Part shown: in pieces, positions 63,607 through 64,000 of the stretch
Layout: each line of letters begins with the position of its first letter
How positions within the stretch are numbered: position 1 is the first letter of the stretch
Assembly: GCA_965229305.1 (NCBI GenBank)
Contig: CBDDIZ010000041.1
Span: forward strand, 186,001 to 250,000
DNA: 64,000 bases
Direction: 5' to 3'
Source: JALHNI01 sp965229305
Lineage (GTDB): Bacteria; Acidobacteriota; Terriglobia; Bryobacterales; Bryobacteraceae
Made by a program: the position numbers and the translations under genes
The notes under the pieces: model-generated
Database searches by the model: none
What the model saw: the letters and a program-made list of their open reading frames with translations, nothing else
What the model was told of the DNA's origin: nothing

Positions 63607-64000
63607 AGCTGACCCGAGTATCTCAGCCGCCTCCGCCTCGCTGGCTTCCCTTTCGGCCCGAACTGATTGTGAACAAAGACGAAACGGGCTCGCCAAATTG
63701 GTGTCACCGCTCCGCCCGTTCCCGCCGGTTTCTCCGTTTCTCCCGCTTTCCGCTGTGCGCTCCCTCTCTCCTTCCTTCGCTGGCCGCCCCGTTCCCCTGG
63801 CTCGCCGCTCCCCCCGTTAACGGCGTTTTTCAACTTTTCTCGTCCTTTCTCCTCAATCACTTACTCAGTTTTGGCGTCCGGAGCTTTGCGAGCTGCGCGT
63901 AAAGTGAAATCGGGAAAAGCCGACATGCTCCATCAACCGCAACACTGCTATCGCTTGATCTCGTCCGGCACTTACTCGGCTTTTTCCCTCCCGGACTCTC
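63607..64000. other. end of window, no supported gene
   Basis: Strongly pyrimidine-rich on the plus strand to about 63860, then AT-richer. This is the upstream region of the terminase-like gene and should hold its promoter. No small terminase subunit or HTH gene could be supported in it. Confidence 0.3.

Noticed and set aside
1..64000. tRNA or rRNA genes
   Set aside because: No conserved rRNA segments or tRNA-like T-loop motifs were noticed on reading, although a covariance-model search was not possible.

Overview
The window looks like one contig of a high-GC acidobacterium, most likely of the Solibacter/Bryobacter type (order Bryobacterales). This placement is inferred from gene content: BACON-repeat secreted proteins, a secreted CARDB protein with the C-terminal domain common in this group, an Oar-like TonB-dependent outer-membrane protein, paired PSD1 (cytochrome/DUF1549/DUF1553) and DUF1501 proteins, GH127 and GH95 glycosidases, and many small secreted proteins without clear homologues. 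No rRNA or tRNA gene was seen.

From 1 to 21 kb lies polysaccharide and cell-surface biology. It holds two BACON-type secreted proteins, a frameshifted membrane-anchored regulator-like gene, and a co-directional GH127 / AraC-PSD1 / DUF1501 block. A reverse operon follows (GH95 fucosidase, a secreted unknown, a class-C-like serine hydrolase), then a formylglycine-generating-enzyme-like protein coupled to a frameshifted secreted protein, and the 1134-residue Oar-like receptor. From 21 to 25 kb is a conserved housekeeping operon on the minus strand (phoH, ybeY, corC-like, era), followed by an ECF sigma factor. From 25 to 38 kb come regulators (XRE-cupin, a degenerate receiver, roadblock), a DHH phosphoesterase, a giant Ala/Pro-rich zinc-ribbon protein coupled to a TPR protein, a second serine hydrolase, DUF2200 and CHAD. 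From 38 to 46 kb there is a secreted CARDB protein and then a stress/translation cluster: a bacterial eRF1-like protein (baeRF), an NhaR-type LysR regulator, a ribosome hibernation factor, a DksA/TraR zinc finger and two helical periplasmic proteins. Two sigma-54-type -24/-12 sites (36.3 and 41.4 kb) lie almost directly against start codons.

From about 46 to 62 kb the character changes to an accessory island. GC is visibly lower in its genes, most proteins are small secreted or cytoplasmic unknowns, and pseudogenes and mobile elements are common. The island holds an internally deleted IS5-family element, an intact IS3-family element that has split a host gene and left a 4-bp target duplication, a resolvase fragment, a frameshifted HNH endonuclease and a remnant of a REP-associated (Y1/RAYT-type) transposase. 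Its most striking property is a family of intergenic repeats built on an 18-nt unit (GGCATAGGCCATGTCCGG). It occurs at eight places, always in the same orientation, and brackets successive one- to few-gene units like cassettes. Three of the bracketed proteins carry HEPN-like R-x4-H motifs and one is a DUF3800 protein, so the island resembles a defence/toxin reservoir. The window ends with a lone phage terminase large subunit-like gene.
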